Part shown: positions 45,832-55,216 of the stretch, piece by piece
How positions within the stretch are numbered: position 1 is the first letter of the stretch
Layout: every line of letters begins with the position of its first letter
NCBI GenBank assembly: GCA_002440745.1
Contig: DJVB01000036.1
Location: forward strand, 1-64,000
Direction: 5' to 3'
DNA length: 64,000 nucleotides
Source of the DNA: Bacteroidales bacterium UBA6267
GTDB taxonomy: Bacteria > Bacteroidota > Bacteroidia > Bacteroidales > UBA1556
Made by a program: the position numbers and the translations under genes
The notes under the pieces: model-generated
The model's database searches: none
What the model saw: the letters and a program-made list of their open reading frames with translations, nothing else
What the model was told of the DNA's origin: nothing

Positions 45832-46758
45832 ATGAAAAAGATTTACGTCCTTACATTAGCAATTGCGTTTGCTTTCACTGCTTATGGACAAAAAGATACC
45901 AGTTATTGGACTACCACCGGAATTTTTGGTGTAAAACTCTCACAAGTTGCCTATAAAAACTGGTCAGCCGGAGGCGAAAACTCACTTGCAGCCATTGGTA
46001 GTTTTCAGTATCAGGCTACTTATCTCAAAGACCGCGTTTCATGGGACAATCTACTCCTTGCCGACTTAGGATTCTTAAAACAAGGGACCGACAGCCTGCG
46101 AAAAACTGATGACCGCTTTGAGCTCAACTCCAAATTTGGCTATGGTTTCAATAAGTCGAACCACTGGTTTTATTCTGCGCTTATCAATTTCAAGTCGCAA
46201 TTTATGAACGGATATGATTTTACGAATGACACTCCGGCCTATATTTCCAATTTTATGGCTCCGGCCTATTTGAAATTAGCTCTCGGTATCGACTATCAGC
46301 AAGAAAGCAAGTTCACCCTGTTTATGTCGCCGACCACTGCCCGTTGGACTTTTGTCAACGACCAAACTCTCGCTGATGCAGGAAGTTACGGAGTAGATGC
46401 TGCGGTGCTCGATGCCAATGGAACAATAATTACTCCCGGGAAAAATGTCCGGTTTGAGCTCGGAGCATTCTTACGCGCAGCTTATAGCCATGATTTGATG
46501 GAAAATATCAACCTGCTTACAAAATTGGAATTGTACTCCAATTATCTCGACCGTCCACAAAATATTGACGTGGACTGGTTAGTGACTCTTAATTTTAAGA
46601 TTAACAAGTATTTCACAGCATCCATAACTGGTCATATGATTTACGACCACGACATCAAATTTGGCATCGACTCCAATAACGATGGCGCAGCTGACTACCA
46701 AGCCCCAAGAACACAGTTTAAAGAAGTTTTAGGAATTGGTTTTAATTATAAGTTCTAA
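45832..46758 (+). CDS. DUF3078 domain outer-membrane-type protein
   Basis: This 308-residue protein has a signal peptide (about 1-16, ending near Ala-Tyr-Gly-Gln) and a DUF3078 domain (from about 20 to the end), a Bacteroidota family of predicted small outer-membrane beta barrels. Family markers are SQVAYKNWSAGGENSLA near 35-51 and repeated amphipathic strands ending in an aromatic residue (FNYKF), as expected for barrel insertion. I use the ATG at 45832; the frame opens at 45808. Function is unknown. It is followed by a good terminator. Confidence 0.87.
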   Translation: MKKIYVLTLAIAFAFTAYGQKDTSYWTTTGIFGVKLSQVAYKNWSAGGENSLAAIGSFQYQATYLKDRVSWDNLLLADLGFLKQGTDSLRKTDDRFELNSKFGYGFNKSNHWFYSALINFKSQFMNGYDFTNDTPAYISNFMAPAYLKLALGIDYQQESKFTLFMSPTTARWTFVNDQTLADAGSYGVDAAVLDANGTIITPGKNVRFELGAFLRAAYSHDLMENINLLTKLELYSNYLDRPQNIDVDWLVTLNFKINKYFTASITGHMIYDHDIKFGIDSNNDGAADYQAPRTQFKEVLGIGFNYKF

Positions 46759-46776
46759 AGGGAGTTACACTAAAAC

Positions 46777-46816
46777 AAAAAAGACAATCTGCATTTTGTA
46801 GGTTGTCTTTTTTTTG
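46777..46816. terminator. Rho-independent terminator after the DUF3078 gene
   Basis: AAAAAAGACAATCT pairs with AGGTTGTCTTTTTT across a 9-base loop, with one G-T wobble, followed by a T-run. The matching A-run on the other side makes it probably bidirectional, serving the convergent LytTR gene too. Confidence 0.85.
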
Positions 46817-46924
46817 TTTTTAATAATCAGATTTCGGCAAAATTAAGATTTAGAAATCAGAAAAATTAGAGCAATTATGTTAAGCAATTAGAGTTTGAAA
46901 TCACCAAGTCTTATACTTCCCACC

Positions 46925-47686
46925 CTACAACGAAGCCAGCACTTTTCCCATCATTTCTTTTTTGCGGCGCGATACCGGAACATTTTCACCATTTTTGAGG
47001 ATGAGATAACCGCCATCAGATTTTACATAGGTTTTGATATAGCTCAAATTGACTAAATGCGATTTATGAGTGCGAATGAAATCACTGCCCGAAAGCGAGC
47101 TTTCAATCTCTTTTAAAGTACGCGAAATCATGATAGGTTTTTGTCCTTCGATATAAATATGGGTATAGTAATCATCAGCTTCACAGCGAATTATATTTTT
47201 TACATCGACAATATGCATTCCTTCAGAAGTGGAAAGAACGATTTTTTGCAATTTGTCGTTGCTCAAGGTATTGTGAATCAACACATCCATCTTTTGGTTT
47301 GTTTCTGGAATATCATCCTCATCAATAGCGCTTTTAGCTCTTTCAACAGCAGCCTTAAGTTCCTCAATATCAATTGGCTTCAACAAATAATCGAGTGCCG
47401 AAAAACGAATGGCATTTATGGCATATTGGTCGTAAGCCGTAGTGAAAATGACATGAAAATTTCGGTTGTCAATTTTTCGAAGCAAGTCGAAACCCGTACC
47501 GTCATTCATTTTTATATCCAAAAAAACCAAATTCGGCTTCAAATTTTCGATGGCTTCAACACCTGATTCCACGCCATCTGCCTCACCAATTACGGCAAGT
47601 CGGCAATACCTTACCAACATTTCCTGCAAGGTTTCCCGAGAATGCTTTTCATCATCTATGATGATTGGGTTTAAATGTTTATTCAT
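46925..47686 (-). CDS. LytTR-type response regulator
   Basis: This 253-residue protein has an N-terminal receiver domain with acidic pocket Asp11-Asp12, phospho-acceptor Asp57 (LVFLDIKM), TTAYDQYA and Lys in LLKPID. A C-terminal LytTR DNA-binding domain follows (about 150-253: IVDVKNIIRCEADDYYTHIY, FIRTHKSHLVNLSYI, VPVSRRKKEMM). It is downstream of the propeller kinase with 36 bp between them, so it is the cognate regulator by position. LytTR regulators bind paired direct repeats upstream of targets; none was searched for here. Confidence 0.94.
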   Translation of the reverse strand: MNKHLNPIIIDDEKHSRETLQEMLVRYCRLAVIGEADGVESGVEAIENLKPNLVFLDIKMNDGTGFDLLRKIDNRNFHVIFTTAYDQYAINAIRFSALDYLLKPIDIEELKAAVERAKSAIDEDDIPETNQKMDVLIHNTLSNDKLQKIVLSTSEGMHIVDVKNIIRCEADDYYTHIYIEGQKPIMISRTLKEIESSLSGSDFIRTHKSHLVNLSYIKTYVKSDGGYLILKNGENVPVSRRKKEMMGKVLASL

Positions 47687-47701
47687 TTTAACATATTTTT
47701 A

Positions 47702-47716
47702 GCCTGATAATCAGGC
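47702..47716. promoter_or_regulatory. 15-bp palindrome between kinase and regulator genes
   Basis: GCCTGATAATCAGGC has perfect 7-bp arms around one central base. It lies just after the kinase stop and 16 bases before the regulator ATG. It could be an operator or a small attenuating hairpin; it lacks a T-run of terminator quality. Confidence 0.4.
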
Positions 47717-47722
47717 GAGTTA

Positions 47723-50700
47723 TTAATTTTCAAGTTCTTCAACTTTAATTCTAATTTCGACAACCGTACCTATAGCATTTCCCATTTTGTCCTTCAAATC
47801 GGTGATTTTATAGGAAGTGCTTTCTCCGGGCATTTTGTTGATTAGTTCAAGTCGTTTGCGCGTAATCAAAATACCACTTGGCTTATGATTTTCGCTTTGC
47901 GAAGCTCCTAATTTTCGTCCAACTCCATTATCGGAAATTCGTACTTTCAAATAAGCAGCCTCCAACTCCAAATTCAACTCTAAAATACCTTCACGAGTTT
48001 TTAGGGGAAGCAGCCCGTGAATGATGGCATTCTCGACAAAGGGCTGAATTATCATAGGAGGAATTCCATAAAAATCGGTTTCAATTTTCGGGTCGATATG
48101 GATAAACCAGCTAAAACTTTTTTCTAAGCGAAGGCGTTCCAATTCCAAATATGCTTTGATTAGGGTGATTTCGTCGTCGATGCTGATAAAAGTTTCGCGG
48201 GAATAGTTGAGCATCATACGCATCAACTTCGAAAATTTCGACAGGTAGTTTATCGACTGGTCTGTATCGTTTTTCAATATGAAATTTTGAATTGAATTTA
48301 GGGTATTGAAAATGAAGTGAGGATTCATTTGAAGACGCAAAGCTTGTTTCTCCAACTCTAAAAGCTGACGTTCGGTTTGGTGCTTTTTTCGGATAATATT
48401 GATTCGTCTCCACAATATCAAAGAAAGGAAACCTAACAACAGGAGCACAAAAGAAAATCGAACGACAAAGAGATTGAACCAAGCTTTATTTTTACTAATC
48501 GTAACCTTAAAAGGTGTTTGAGTCCAAATGCCGTAGGAGTTCATTGCGACAATTTCCATTTCGTATTTGCCTGCCGGCAATTTTGAGATCGTTATCACAG
48601 GATAATGTGCTGATAATGTGCGCCATTCGCTTGAAAAACCGGATATACGGTACTCATAAATGGATTTGGACGGATTGATATAATCGAGCATCGTAAGCCG
48701 AAATTCTAAATTATTCTGATTATGGCTGAGTTTAATTTCTTCTCCATTATTCAGGACATAGGCATTCGTTTGGTCGTCAATTCTAAATTCACAAACATGA
48801 ATTTCGGGTTCCAGATTGTTTACCTTAAACTCACCAGGCATTAGCACATTGAAGCCAAACATTCCACCAAAATACATATTTCCAAATCGGTCTTTCAATG
48901 CTGCTCCAAAATTAAACTCATTACTGGTGAGTCCATCATTAGCAGTATAATTTACAAAACTCTCATTGCTAATATTAAAGGCAGAAATACCGTAGTTTGT
49001 TGATAACCACAAGTTTCCACGATCATCATCTAAAATGCTATAAACTGTATTATCCGATAAACCATTGTTTGTGGTATAATGAGTCACATCACCTGTTATC
49101 GGGTCTAAATGATTGAGTCCTCCACCAATGGTTCCAATCCAATAATTTAGAGCTGTATCCTGATAAACGCAAAATATGCGGTTTGTATTCAGACTATTTG
49201 GCTGCCCCACTTTACGTTTAAAAACCTTAAACTTTTCTTTTTCAGGCAAGTACAAATTCAAGCCATCAAAAGTTGAAACCCAGAGATTTCCTGCCCGATC
49301 GAAATAGATATTATAAACTACATTACTACTTAGAGAGGCTGAATCACCCGGAATATTTCGGAAAACTTTGGTTCTTCCGGAAAAAAAATTGGTTCGCTGA
49401 AGTCCGTTATGCGTTGCAAACCAATGATTGTTTCGTTTGTCTTCCAACACTTTCCAAACAGTTTTGTCGGCAATAAAACGCGCGCCACTGCTATCAGGCG
49501 AAAATAAATCAATCTCTCCTGTCTTGGTATTGAGACGATTAAGTCCGCTTTTATAGGTTCCTATCCAAATATAACCGCGTGAATCTTTATAGAGCGACCG
49601 TATTTGATCAGACGACAACCTGTAATTTGGTTTTCCTTTTGAATCAATAACCGTAACTTGATGGTTATGAGGATTATAAATATTAACTCCCTTTTCTGTT
49701 CCTATCCAAAAATCTTCGCCATCCTCTAAAAACGCCCAAATATGATTATCGTTTAACCCGTTTTTATTGCCAGATTTTTGAAATTTCTTGAAAATATTGG
49801 TTTCGTTAACTAATTTAAAAACACCACTATAAGCCGAACCTAACCAAATTGTTCCATCTTGACTTTGAACTATACTGTAGTAATAATCTTCATCGATAAG
49901 TTTTCCTGAAGGCTGATCGCTGTGAATAGGCAAGGCGTTTACCGTTTGGGCAAACAACGTGCTATCTTTAAAGTCGTTGATTACCAAGAAGCTGTTGCCT
50001 GATGTTGCAACCCATAGATTCGAATCTCTATCACGCATCATAGAAGTTACAATGGAAGAATGGAGAGAAAGCTCTAAGCCAATTACCTGATAAGATAAAC
50101 TTTTCTGTCGGTTTAAATCAATGATATTCAGTCCCTTTTCAGTTCCTATAAACCAAATTCCCGATTGGTATTCTAATGCAGACAATATGAGATTTGAGGA
50201 CAAAAAGGGCTTATTGAACACCCTACTGACTTGATACGTGTTTTTTTCCACAATCCACAATCCAAAGTCGGTAGCAACCATCAGTTGCATATCACCAAGG
50301 AGTTCAATAGATCGAATCTGTGCATTTTTGATAGCAGCTGGTAGCCGAACCGAGCGCAATCTTACGGTATCCGTATGTAAATCAAGTGAATATAATCCTT
50401 TTTGAGTACCTATCCAAAGCTTCGACTTATCCGATTTCAGTGAAAATATGGTATCGCTGAGTTGAGGATATTTCGTTTGATAATTTAAAAAATTAGTAAT
50501 ACTTAAGCTTTTAGGGTTGAGACGGTTAAGCCCAACCTCGGTACCAACCCAAATATTTCCATCGGAACCCTGCTCTAACGCATTTATTACCGAACTACTC
50601 AAAGTCGGATTAGAAGACTCTAACTCATTGAAAAGCGATATAATATTTTGACCATCATATCGATTTAGCCCCGACCAAGTTCCAAACCACATAAAACCAT

Positions 50701-50866
50701 TTCGGTCTTGAAGAATGCATCGAACCGAGTTTTGCGAAATCCCTTTTTCTAAACGCTCTACCTCTGTGCTTAGTTTCTCATAGCCAAACACAGGCAATTG
50801 CGCCTTGAGTGACGAGCTCAACAGCACAACAAATAAGGAAAAGAAAATTAGAAGCCTAAAATTCAC
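47723..50866 (-). CDS. Two-component propeller sensor histidine kinase (LytS-type)
   Basis: This 1047-residue membrane sensor has a signal peptide (1-22), then two seven-bladed two-component-regulator propellers (about 50-660, repeats such as NIWVGTEVGLNRL, FWIGTEKGV). A Y_Y_Y domain follows (about 725-790, YRISGFSSEWRTLSAHYPVITISKLPAGKYE-type), one transmembrane helix (about 800-820) and a His_kinase/LytS catalytic domain with His850 in MNPHFIFNTLNS and an HATPase segment (DNGVGRK). The start is GTG at 50864-50866, only 3 bases after the stop of a 56-residue lipoprotein gene, which suggests coupling. It pairs with the LytTR regulator downstream. Confidence 0.93.
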   Translation of the reverse strand: MNFRLLIFFSLFVVLLSSSLKAQLPVFGYEKLSTEVERLEKGISQNSVRCILQDRNGFMWFGTWSGLNRYDGQNIISLFNELESSNPTLSSSVINALEQGSDGNIWVGTEVGLNRLNPKSLSITNFLNYQTKYPQLSDTIFSLKSDKSKLWIGTQKGLYSLDLHTDTVRLRSVRLPAAIKNAQIRSIELLGDMQLMVATDFGLWIVEKNTYQVSRVFNKPFLSSNLILSALEYQSGIWFIGTEKGLNIIDLNRQKSLSYQVIGLELSLHSSIVTSMMRDRDSNLWVATSGNSFLVINDFKDSTLFAQTVNALPIHSDQPSGKLIDEDYYYSIVQSQDGTIWLGSAYSGVFKLVNETNIFKKFQKSGNKNGLNDNHIWAFLEDGEDFWIGTEKGVNIYNPHNHQVTVIDSKGKPNYRLSSDQIRSLYKDSRGYIWIGTYKSGLNRLNTKTGEIDLFSPDSSGARFIADKTVWKVLEDKRNNHWFATHNGLQRTNFFSGRTKVFRNIPGDSASLSSNVVYNIYFDRAGNLWVSTFDGLNLYLPEKEKFKVFKRKVGQPNSLNTNRIFCVYQDTALNYWIGTIGGGLNHLDPITGDVTHYTTNNGLSDNTVYSILDDDRGNLWLSTNYGISAFNISNESFVNYTANDGLTSNEFNFGAALKDRFGNMYFGGMFGFNVLMPGEFKVNNLEPEIHVCEFRIDDQTNAYVLNNGEEIKLSHNQNNLEFRLTMLDYINPSKSIYEYRISGFSSEWRTLSAHYPVITISKLPAGKYEMEIVAMNSYGIWTQTPFKVTISKNKAWFNLFVVRFSFVLLLLGFLSLILWRRINIIRKKHQTERQLLELEKQALRLQMNPHFIFNTLNSIQNFILKNDTDQSINYLSKFSKLMRMMLNYSRETFISIDDEITLIKAYLELERLRLEKSFSWFIHIDPKIETDFYGIPPMIIQPFVENAIIHGLLPLKTREGILELNLELEAAYLKVRISDNGVGRKLGASQSENHKPSGILITRKRLELINKMPGESTSYKITDLKDKMGNAIGTVVEIRIKVEELEN

Positions 50867-50869
50867 TTG

Positions 50870-51040
50870 TTACTGACTTTTATTAATAACTCTTTCTTGT
50901 CTTTTTGCTTCTTTATGTCGGATTTTTTGTTGCTCCTTTTGATTTTTCTTTGGTCGGTATTTACAGGTGCAAGCCGGCGTAAAAACTAACAAAAAACTAA
51001 AAAAGAATAAAAATGCCAGTTTATAATAGGACCTTTTCAT
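50870..51040 (-). CDS. Small basic lipoprotein (56 residues)
   Basis: Read on the minus strand from ATG 51038-51040 to TAA 50870-50872, this gives 56 residues: a hydrophobic signal (about 5-21, LAFLFFFSFLLVF), a lipobox-like Thr-Pro-Ala-Cys with Cys24, then a Lys/Arg/Gln-rich tail (KYRPKKNQKEQQKIRHKE and onward). It stops 3 bases before the kinase GTG. It resembles a shortened version of the 107-residue lipoprotein next upstream, in signal, Cys and basic tail. Function is unknown. The signal peptide and tight spacing support reality despite the size. Confidence 0.6.
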   Translation of the reverse strand: MKRSYYKLAFLFFFSFLLVFTPACTCKYRPKKNQKEQQKIRHKEAKRQERVINKSQ

Positions 51041-51136
51041 TTTGAGAGTGGTTTAAAAATCTTATCAGCTAAAATAGAAAAAATATAGTCGCACAAACGA
51101 AAAAGGTCAGAAAATAATAATAAGTTGAGGAAGCAT

Positions 51137-51460
51137 TTAGTTTTTAGTTCCTTTACTTTTATTATATCGTTTTTTACCTTTAAACCAACGCTTTATAAAG
51201 AACTCTTTTTGGTTGGTATTGTGTCGTTGTGCCTTCCGATACTGTTTTTTCATCGCCTTTCGGGTCTTTTTATCCTGAATTGAAGCATGACGTTTTACGG
51301 CCTCCTGATATTTCTGTTGCTTTTCTTTTTCCTTTTCACGCTGCTTCTGCTCCAACTCCCGCAAGTCGCGCCGCTGTTTATGTCTTACAGCCCATTTCTT
51401 GCAACCTGTCGAAGTTGACACTAAGGCAATTATCAATATTATTATGAGTTTGATTCGCAT
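51137..51460 (-). CDS. Small highly basic lipoprotein (107 residues)
   Basis: A 107-residue protein with a signal peptide (hydrophobic 5-17) and lipobox Ser-Thr-Gly-Cys at Cys20, followed by an extremely basic, Gln/Glu/Lys-rich helical region (about 28-80) with coiled-coil potential and a C-terminal Lys-rich tail. No family is recognised. It lies 97 bp upstream of the 56-residue lipoprotein and 74 bp downstream of the leucine-rich-repeat gene, all on the minus strand. The polybasic tail might bind nucleic acid, anionic polymers or membranes, which is speculation. Confidence 0.65.
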   Translation of the reverse strand: MRIKLIIILIIALVSTSTGCKKWAVRHKQRRDLRELEQKQREKEKEKQQKYQEAVKRHASIQDKKTRKAMKKQYRKAQRHNTNQKEFFIKRWFKGKKRYNKSKGTKN

Positions 51461-51534
51461 AAAATTATATCTACGTTGGATTAATAACGTGTTTCAATCT
51501 AAGGTTATTGCAATAAAAATGATTTTAATAAATA

Positions 51535-52731
51535 CTATCTCTTTTTGCGTTTATCCTTCTTCAAATCAATGAATTGAATATCAGTTTCCGGCAACCATTT
51601 CTTAAGGTTTTTCTTGGTTTCTTTATCCAAACTTGAATTTGGTAATTCTAAGTATTTCAAGTCTTTAAGATCCGTTATTTCCTCCGAAACAAACTCAATT
51701 GGATTATTATATAAATAGAGTTCTTCTAAATTTTGCAAGAAACCAAAACTATCGCCAATATCAGTAATTTCATTATTGTTCAGGTTTAAGACCTCTAAAA
51801 ATTCGAGTTTTTTCAATTCGGGGGAAATCTTGGAGATTTTATTATTTTGTGCATAAAGCTCCACCAAACTACTCAGACTCCCAATATTTTTTGGCAACTC
51901 ACTAATGCCGGAATTCGAAATATCTAATACTTCCAAGCGATAAAGCGGCTTAAGGACCGACATTAATGCATCAACATTTAACTTCGGATTATCGCTCACA
52001 TCAACCACTTTAAGTTGATTCAGCAAGCCAATGGAAGCCGGTAACATTCTAATGCTGTTATTAGTTAAAATCAGTTCTTCGAGAATATTCACCTGACTCA
52101 TATATTGGAAGGAAGTATCCCATTCCATTTTTGGGTTATGGCTTAAATTCAAACTACGCAATTTTTGCACACCGTTTATCATCCATGGAATGGTATCAAG
52201 ATCGCATTTGCTTAAGTCTAAGTGGGTTAATCCTTTCATTTTAACTAAAATCTGAAACGTTTCAGCCATATCCAATTTACCCATTCCCGCTATGCTCAAT
52301 ATCGTTAATGATTCCATATTAGCCAAAGATTTAGGCACTTCGGTGTATCTGTTATAACCAATATACAATTCTTCAAGAGTAGTGAGTTGGGTGAGCTCTT
52401 CCGGAATTTGTTTCATATAGTTACTGTCAAGAGAAATTAACTGCAACTTTTTCAATTTAAACAAATTAGGATGAAGATTGACCAAATGATTATTGTCAAG
52501 ATACAATATCTGCAAATTGCGCAAACGGTTGATAGTTGGAGGAATAGCTGCCAACTCCTGACCAGATAAGTCCAAAATATATACTTCTCCAGGGTCTTTT
52601 AGAGCTTTTTCTAAATCTGTAAATACTGTGGCTTCTTCCAATTCCTCTTCCGACAAGGCTGGTTGGCTATATGCGCGGTTTGCAGCAAAAACACTGACAA
52701 AGAGTAAAATAAGGCTTAAAAGTTGTTTCAT
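51535..52731 (-). CDS. Secreted leucine-rich repeat protein
   Basis: This 398-residue exported protein has a signal peptide (about 1-22) and roughly fourteen LRRs of about 23 residues from residue 48 to 380, with the consensus LxxLxxLxLxxNxLxxIPxxI (for instance NLQILYLDNNHL, LEVLNLNNNEI, NLEELYLYNNPI). It ends in a short Lys/Arg-rich tail. LRR proteins bind other proteins; no specific ligand is suggested. It follows the KamA-type gene by 44 bp and may be co-transcribed with it and with the small lipoproteins downstream. Confidence 0.9.
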   Translation of the reverse strand: MKQLLSLILLFVSVFAANRAYSQPALSEEELEEATVFTDLEKALKDPGEVYILDLSGQELAAIPPTINRLRNLQILYLDNNHLVNLHPNLFKLKKLQLISLDSNYMKQIPEELTQLTTLEELYIGYNRYTEVPKSLANMESLTILSIAGMGKLDMAETFQILVKMKGLTHLDLSKCDLDTIPWMINGVQKLRSLNLSHNPKMEWDTSFQYMSQVNILEELILTNNSIRMLPASIGLLNQLKVVDVSDNPKLNVDALMSVLKPLYRLEVLDISNSGISELPKNIGSLSSLVELYAQNNKISKISPELKKLEFLEVLNLNNNEITDIGDSFGFLQNLEELYLYNNPIEFVSEEITDLKDLKYLELPNSSLDKETKKNLKKWLPETDIQFIDLKKDKRKKR

Positions 52732-52775
52732 GATTTGTGTCTTAAAAAATTGCTCAAATTTAACATAAAAATGAC

Positions 52776-54956
52776 TTACAAATTAGCAGCTTTTGTCGGA
52801 TTCTTAATATGATTCAATTCTTTAGTAATTTCTTTGTCATTATTTACAAAACTAAATAGTTTTTTGCGTTTTTCTGTAATGAACATTGAATAGCCAAACA
52901 AGTTTTCATAATCACCAACAAACTCTCCTTTTTTCTCCAATTGTTGAATATAACTATTGACTGATTTGGATTCGACAATAATTACATTATCACCTTTTGC
53001 TACGACCGGACTGTGATTTCGTTCCATATCATGCCTGAATCTCAACACTCTACGACCATCATTCGTGATGCCAATAGTTCCAAAGGTCAAACTTTTCCCC
53101 ACAGCAGGCAAATTCATTATAGAGCGGTCGGTCGATAGAAATGGTTTGTCGTTTTTAGTCATCAATTCACGAATATCTTTTTTCAAATTCGTTGAGTTAA
53201 GCAAAGATTCCAATTCGGAGTCTTCTATCTGACCATATATTTTTTCTTCAAATATTTCTTGAGCCAGCCGTGAATTTGTGGCAAAATTATACCTGTTTTC
53301 GCGATAGCCTTTCACAGAAAAAGTATAGTAAGGTAAAATGCCAATTTTGTTTAGCTCAGCCCTCAATTTTGCTACATGGCCTTTTCGAGAAACCGAAGTT
53401 GTAAAAACCGCCTGATTGGTAATAATCCAACCCGCTTTTAATATCTTTTCGGCAGCCTTTTCAGCCTGCGGCGTAATTTCCATCGCGCTTATAAAATGTG
53501 TTTGAATTACAAACCGTTTCACTCCCAATTCGGCAGCTTTTTTGCGAAAATCTGATAAAATCTCAACTAACTCATCATCAATTCGTTGCGGAATATAAAC
53601 CAACATTCGCGTTCCAAGCCGAACCCTTTCGATTGGGGCAAATTTCTTTCCTTTCGGCCTCAGTTCATTCTGTTGGCTCTTTCGGTTAATCATCTTCAAA
53701 ACTTCCTCAAGTATTGTTCGGAGCGAATTATTAGAGCTCATCAGTGAATCTCCTCCCGTGATTAAAATATCCCTGAGTTGAGTATCACTCTCAAAATAAC
53801 TAAGCAATTGACGTAGCTTTGCCACCCAGTTTCCTCGTGGACTCAGCTTGTCTAAATTGAAATTAAGATGTCCTTTTTGAAAATCGTACATTCGCTGACA
53901 ACTGACGCATAATCCACCGCAACTTCGCCCCATGGTATCTGGAATAAAAATCGCCGTTTCGGGATAACGTCTGTGAATATTGTGATCGTTGGGCAAAAGC
54001 CAACCTGCCGCATTTGGAATCCCGGGCTCAATTTGGTCTTCCTTTTCCCAGGCTACTATGCTTCCAAATTCGTTAATCAAATCTTTATTGTAGAAAATGT
54101 AGTCGCGAATGGGCATGTCGGAGCCAATAAACTCTTCGATTCTGTGAATATTTAAAAGGCTGAGATAGTAGAAATTGATAAAAAAAGGCAACCCCTTTTT
54201 GGTGGCTTTTTCGAAGATTTCCAATTTTCCTTCCGACAAAGTATTATCAAGATAATAATCTAAGGTTTTATAATCTCTGATTGCATATCGAAGGTGAAAC
54301 TGGTGTTGATTCCACCACTTATTTACTGTTTTTATTTTCTCATCAAATGAAGCATCCGGTGCGAAAAAAAACTTAGCAGAAGGCTTATAAAAACCGGTTT
54401 GATATAGCTCAACAAATTTTCTGATGATGCGGTCTTTGTTGTCCTCACGGATTTCAACAATATGCTTATCCAAACCTGAAGGGTGATGCTCCATCCATTT
54501 TAGTACTTCTTCTTTTGATGGCCGCCGCCGCGCTTTTGTTGATCTCGCCTGGCGAAAGAGATGAATCATATCTAAAAAGAAATCATGCTTTGCTCCTCCA
54601 ATACCTTTATTATAAGCAAGCCATAGCATCAAAATAGGGTCAGAGAGCGATTTTTTCTCATCCACATTCAGGTCTTCAAAATATGTCCCTGAAAATTTTA
54701 AATAATTACTCATCCTTATAATGGCGTAATCGGACCACGTAAGTTTACTAAAGAGTTCACGAGTCCTTTCCTTACTTAAATAATGATGAACTTGCGGCCG
54801 CTTTCGAATATGTTTCGTCAAAACGATTTTTGCAGCCCTTTTCGATTTTTCGGGATTGTCCATCGAAATGATTCTTTTCAAAACCGGATTTTCGTTCAAC
54901 AAAATCATTAGTTGCCGTTTTGCTCTCGGTGAAATAGAATATTTTAGTAAATCCAT
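52776..54956 (-). CDS. KamA-family radical SAM protein (lysine 2,3-aminomutase-like)
   Basis: This 726-residue protein is much longer than classical lysine 2,3-aminomutase (about 400-440). Residues 346-353 carry the [4Fe-4S] motif C-x3-C-x2-C (CGGLCVSC); ITGGDSLM follows at 399-406, and RLGTRMLVYIPQRI at 447-460 matches the aminomutase RxxTR region. The region where aminomutases have the PLP lysine reads NLPAVGKSLTF (Lys621), which is plausible but diverged. An N-terminal helical extension of about 300 residues has no obvious domain. Bacteroidota carry such long KamA-like proteins with unknown substrate. No cognate lysine-fermentation genes (kamD/E, kdd) are adjacent. Confidence 0.82.
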   Translation of the reverse strand: MDLLKYSISPRAKRQLMILLNENPVLKRIISMDNPEKSKRAAKIVLTKHIRKRPQVHHYLSKERTRELFSKLTWSDYAIIRMSNYLKFSGTYFEDLNVDEKKSLSDPILMLWLAYNKGIGGAKHDFFLDMIHLFRQARSTKARRRPSKEEVLKWMEHHPSGLDKHIVEIREDNKDRIIRKFVELYQTGFYKPSAKFFFAPDASFDEKIKTVNKWWNQHQFHLRYAIRDYKTLDYYLDNTLSEGKLEIFEKATKKGLPFFINFYYLSLLNIHRIEEFIGSDMPIRDYIFYNKDLINEFGSIVAWEKEDQIEPGIPNAAGWLLPNDHNIHRRYPETAIFIPDTMGRSCGGLCVSCQRMYDFQKGHLNFNLDKLSPRGNWVAKLRQLLSYFESDTQLRDILITGGDSLMSSNNSLRTILEEVLKMINRKSQQNELRPKGKKFAPIERVRLGTRMLVYIPQRIDDELVEILSDFRKKAAELGVKRFVIQTHFISAMEITPQAEKAAEKILKAGWIITNQAVFTTSVSRKGHVAKLRAELNKIGILPYYTFSVKGYRENRYNFATNSRLAQEIFEEKIYGQIEDSELESLLNSTNLKKDIRELMTKNDKPFLSTDRSIMNLPAVGKSLTFGTIGITNDGRRVLRFRHDMERNHSPVVAKGDNVIIVESKSVNSYIQQLEKKGEFVGDYENLFGYSMFITEKRKKLFSFVNNDKEITKELNHIKNPTKAANL

Positions 54957-55216
54957 GATAGTTTGTTTGATTTCTATAAAAGAGCTGCGAATTTAGTAAT
55001 TTTTTTTTGATTCTGTTTTTTACTCGGTTTAAGCTGCCTGACAACATTAGAAATACCTATCGAAATATTAATCTATCTTATTGATTTTCTTTATGTTATT
55101 ACAATTCGTTGTCTGAATCTTGTTTAACATAAAAATAACCTTTTAAAGGGATTCGGAATATTTGAAAAATAGCTCCAAAATGCTCCGATTCAATTTTCGA
55201 ACGTGGAAATCTATTC

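Noticed and set aside
47141..47566. 141-residue plus-strand frame
   Set aside because: Antisense to the LytTR regulator, whose receiver and LytTR motifs are intact.
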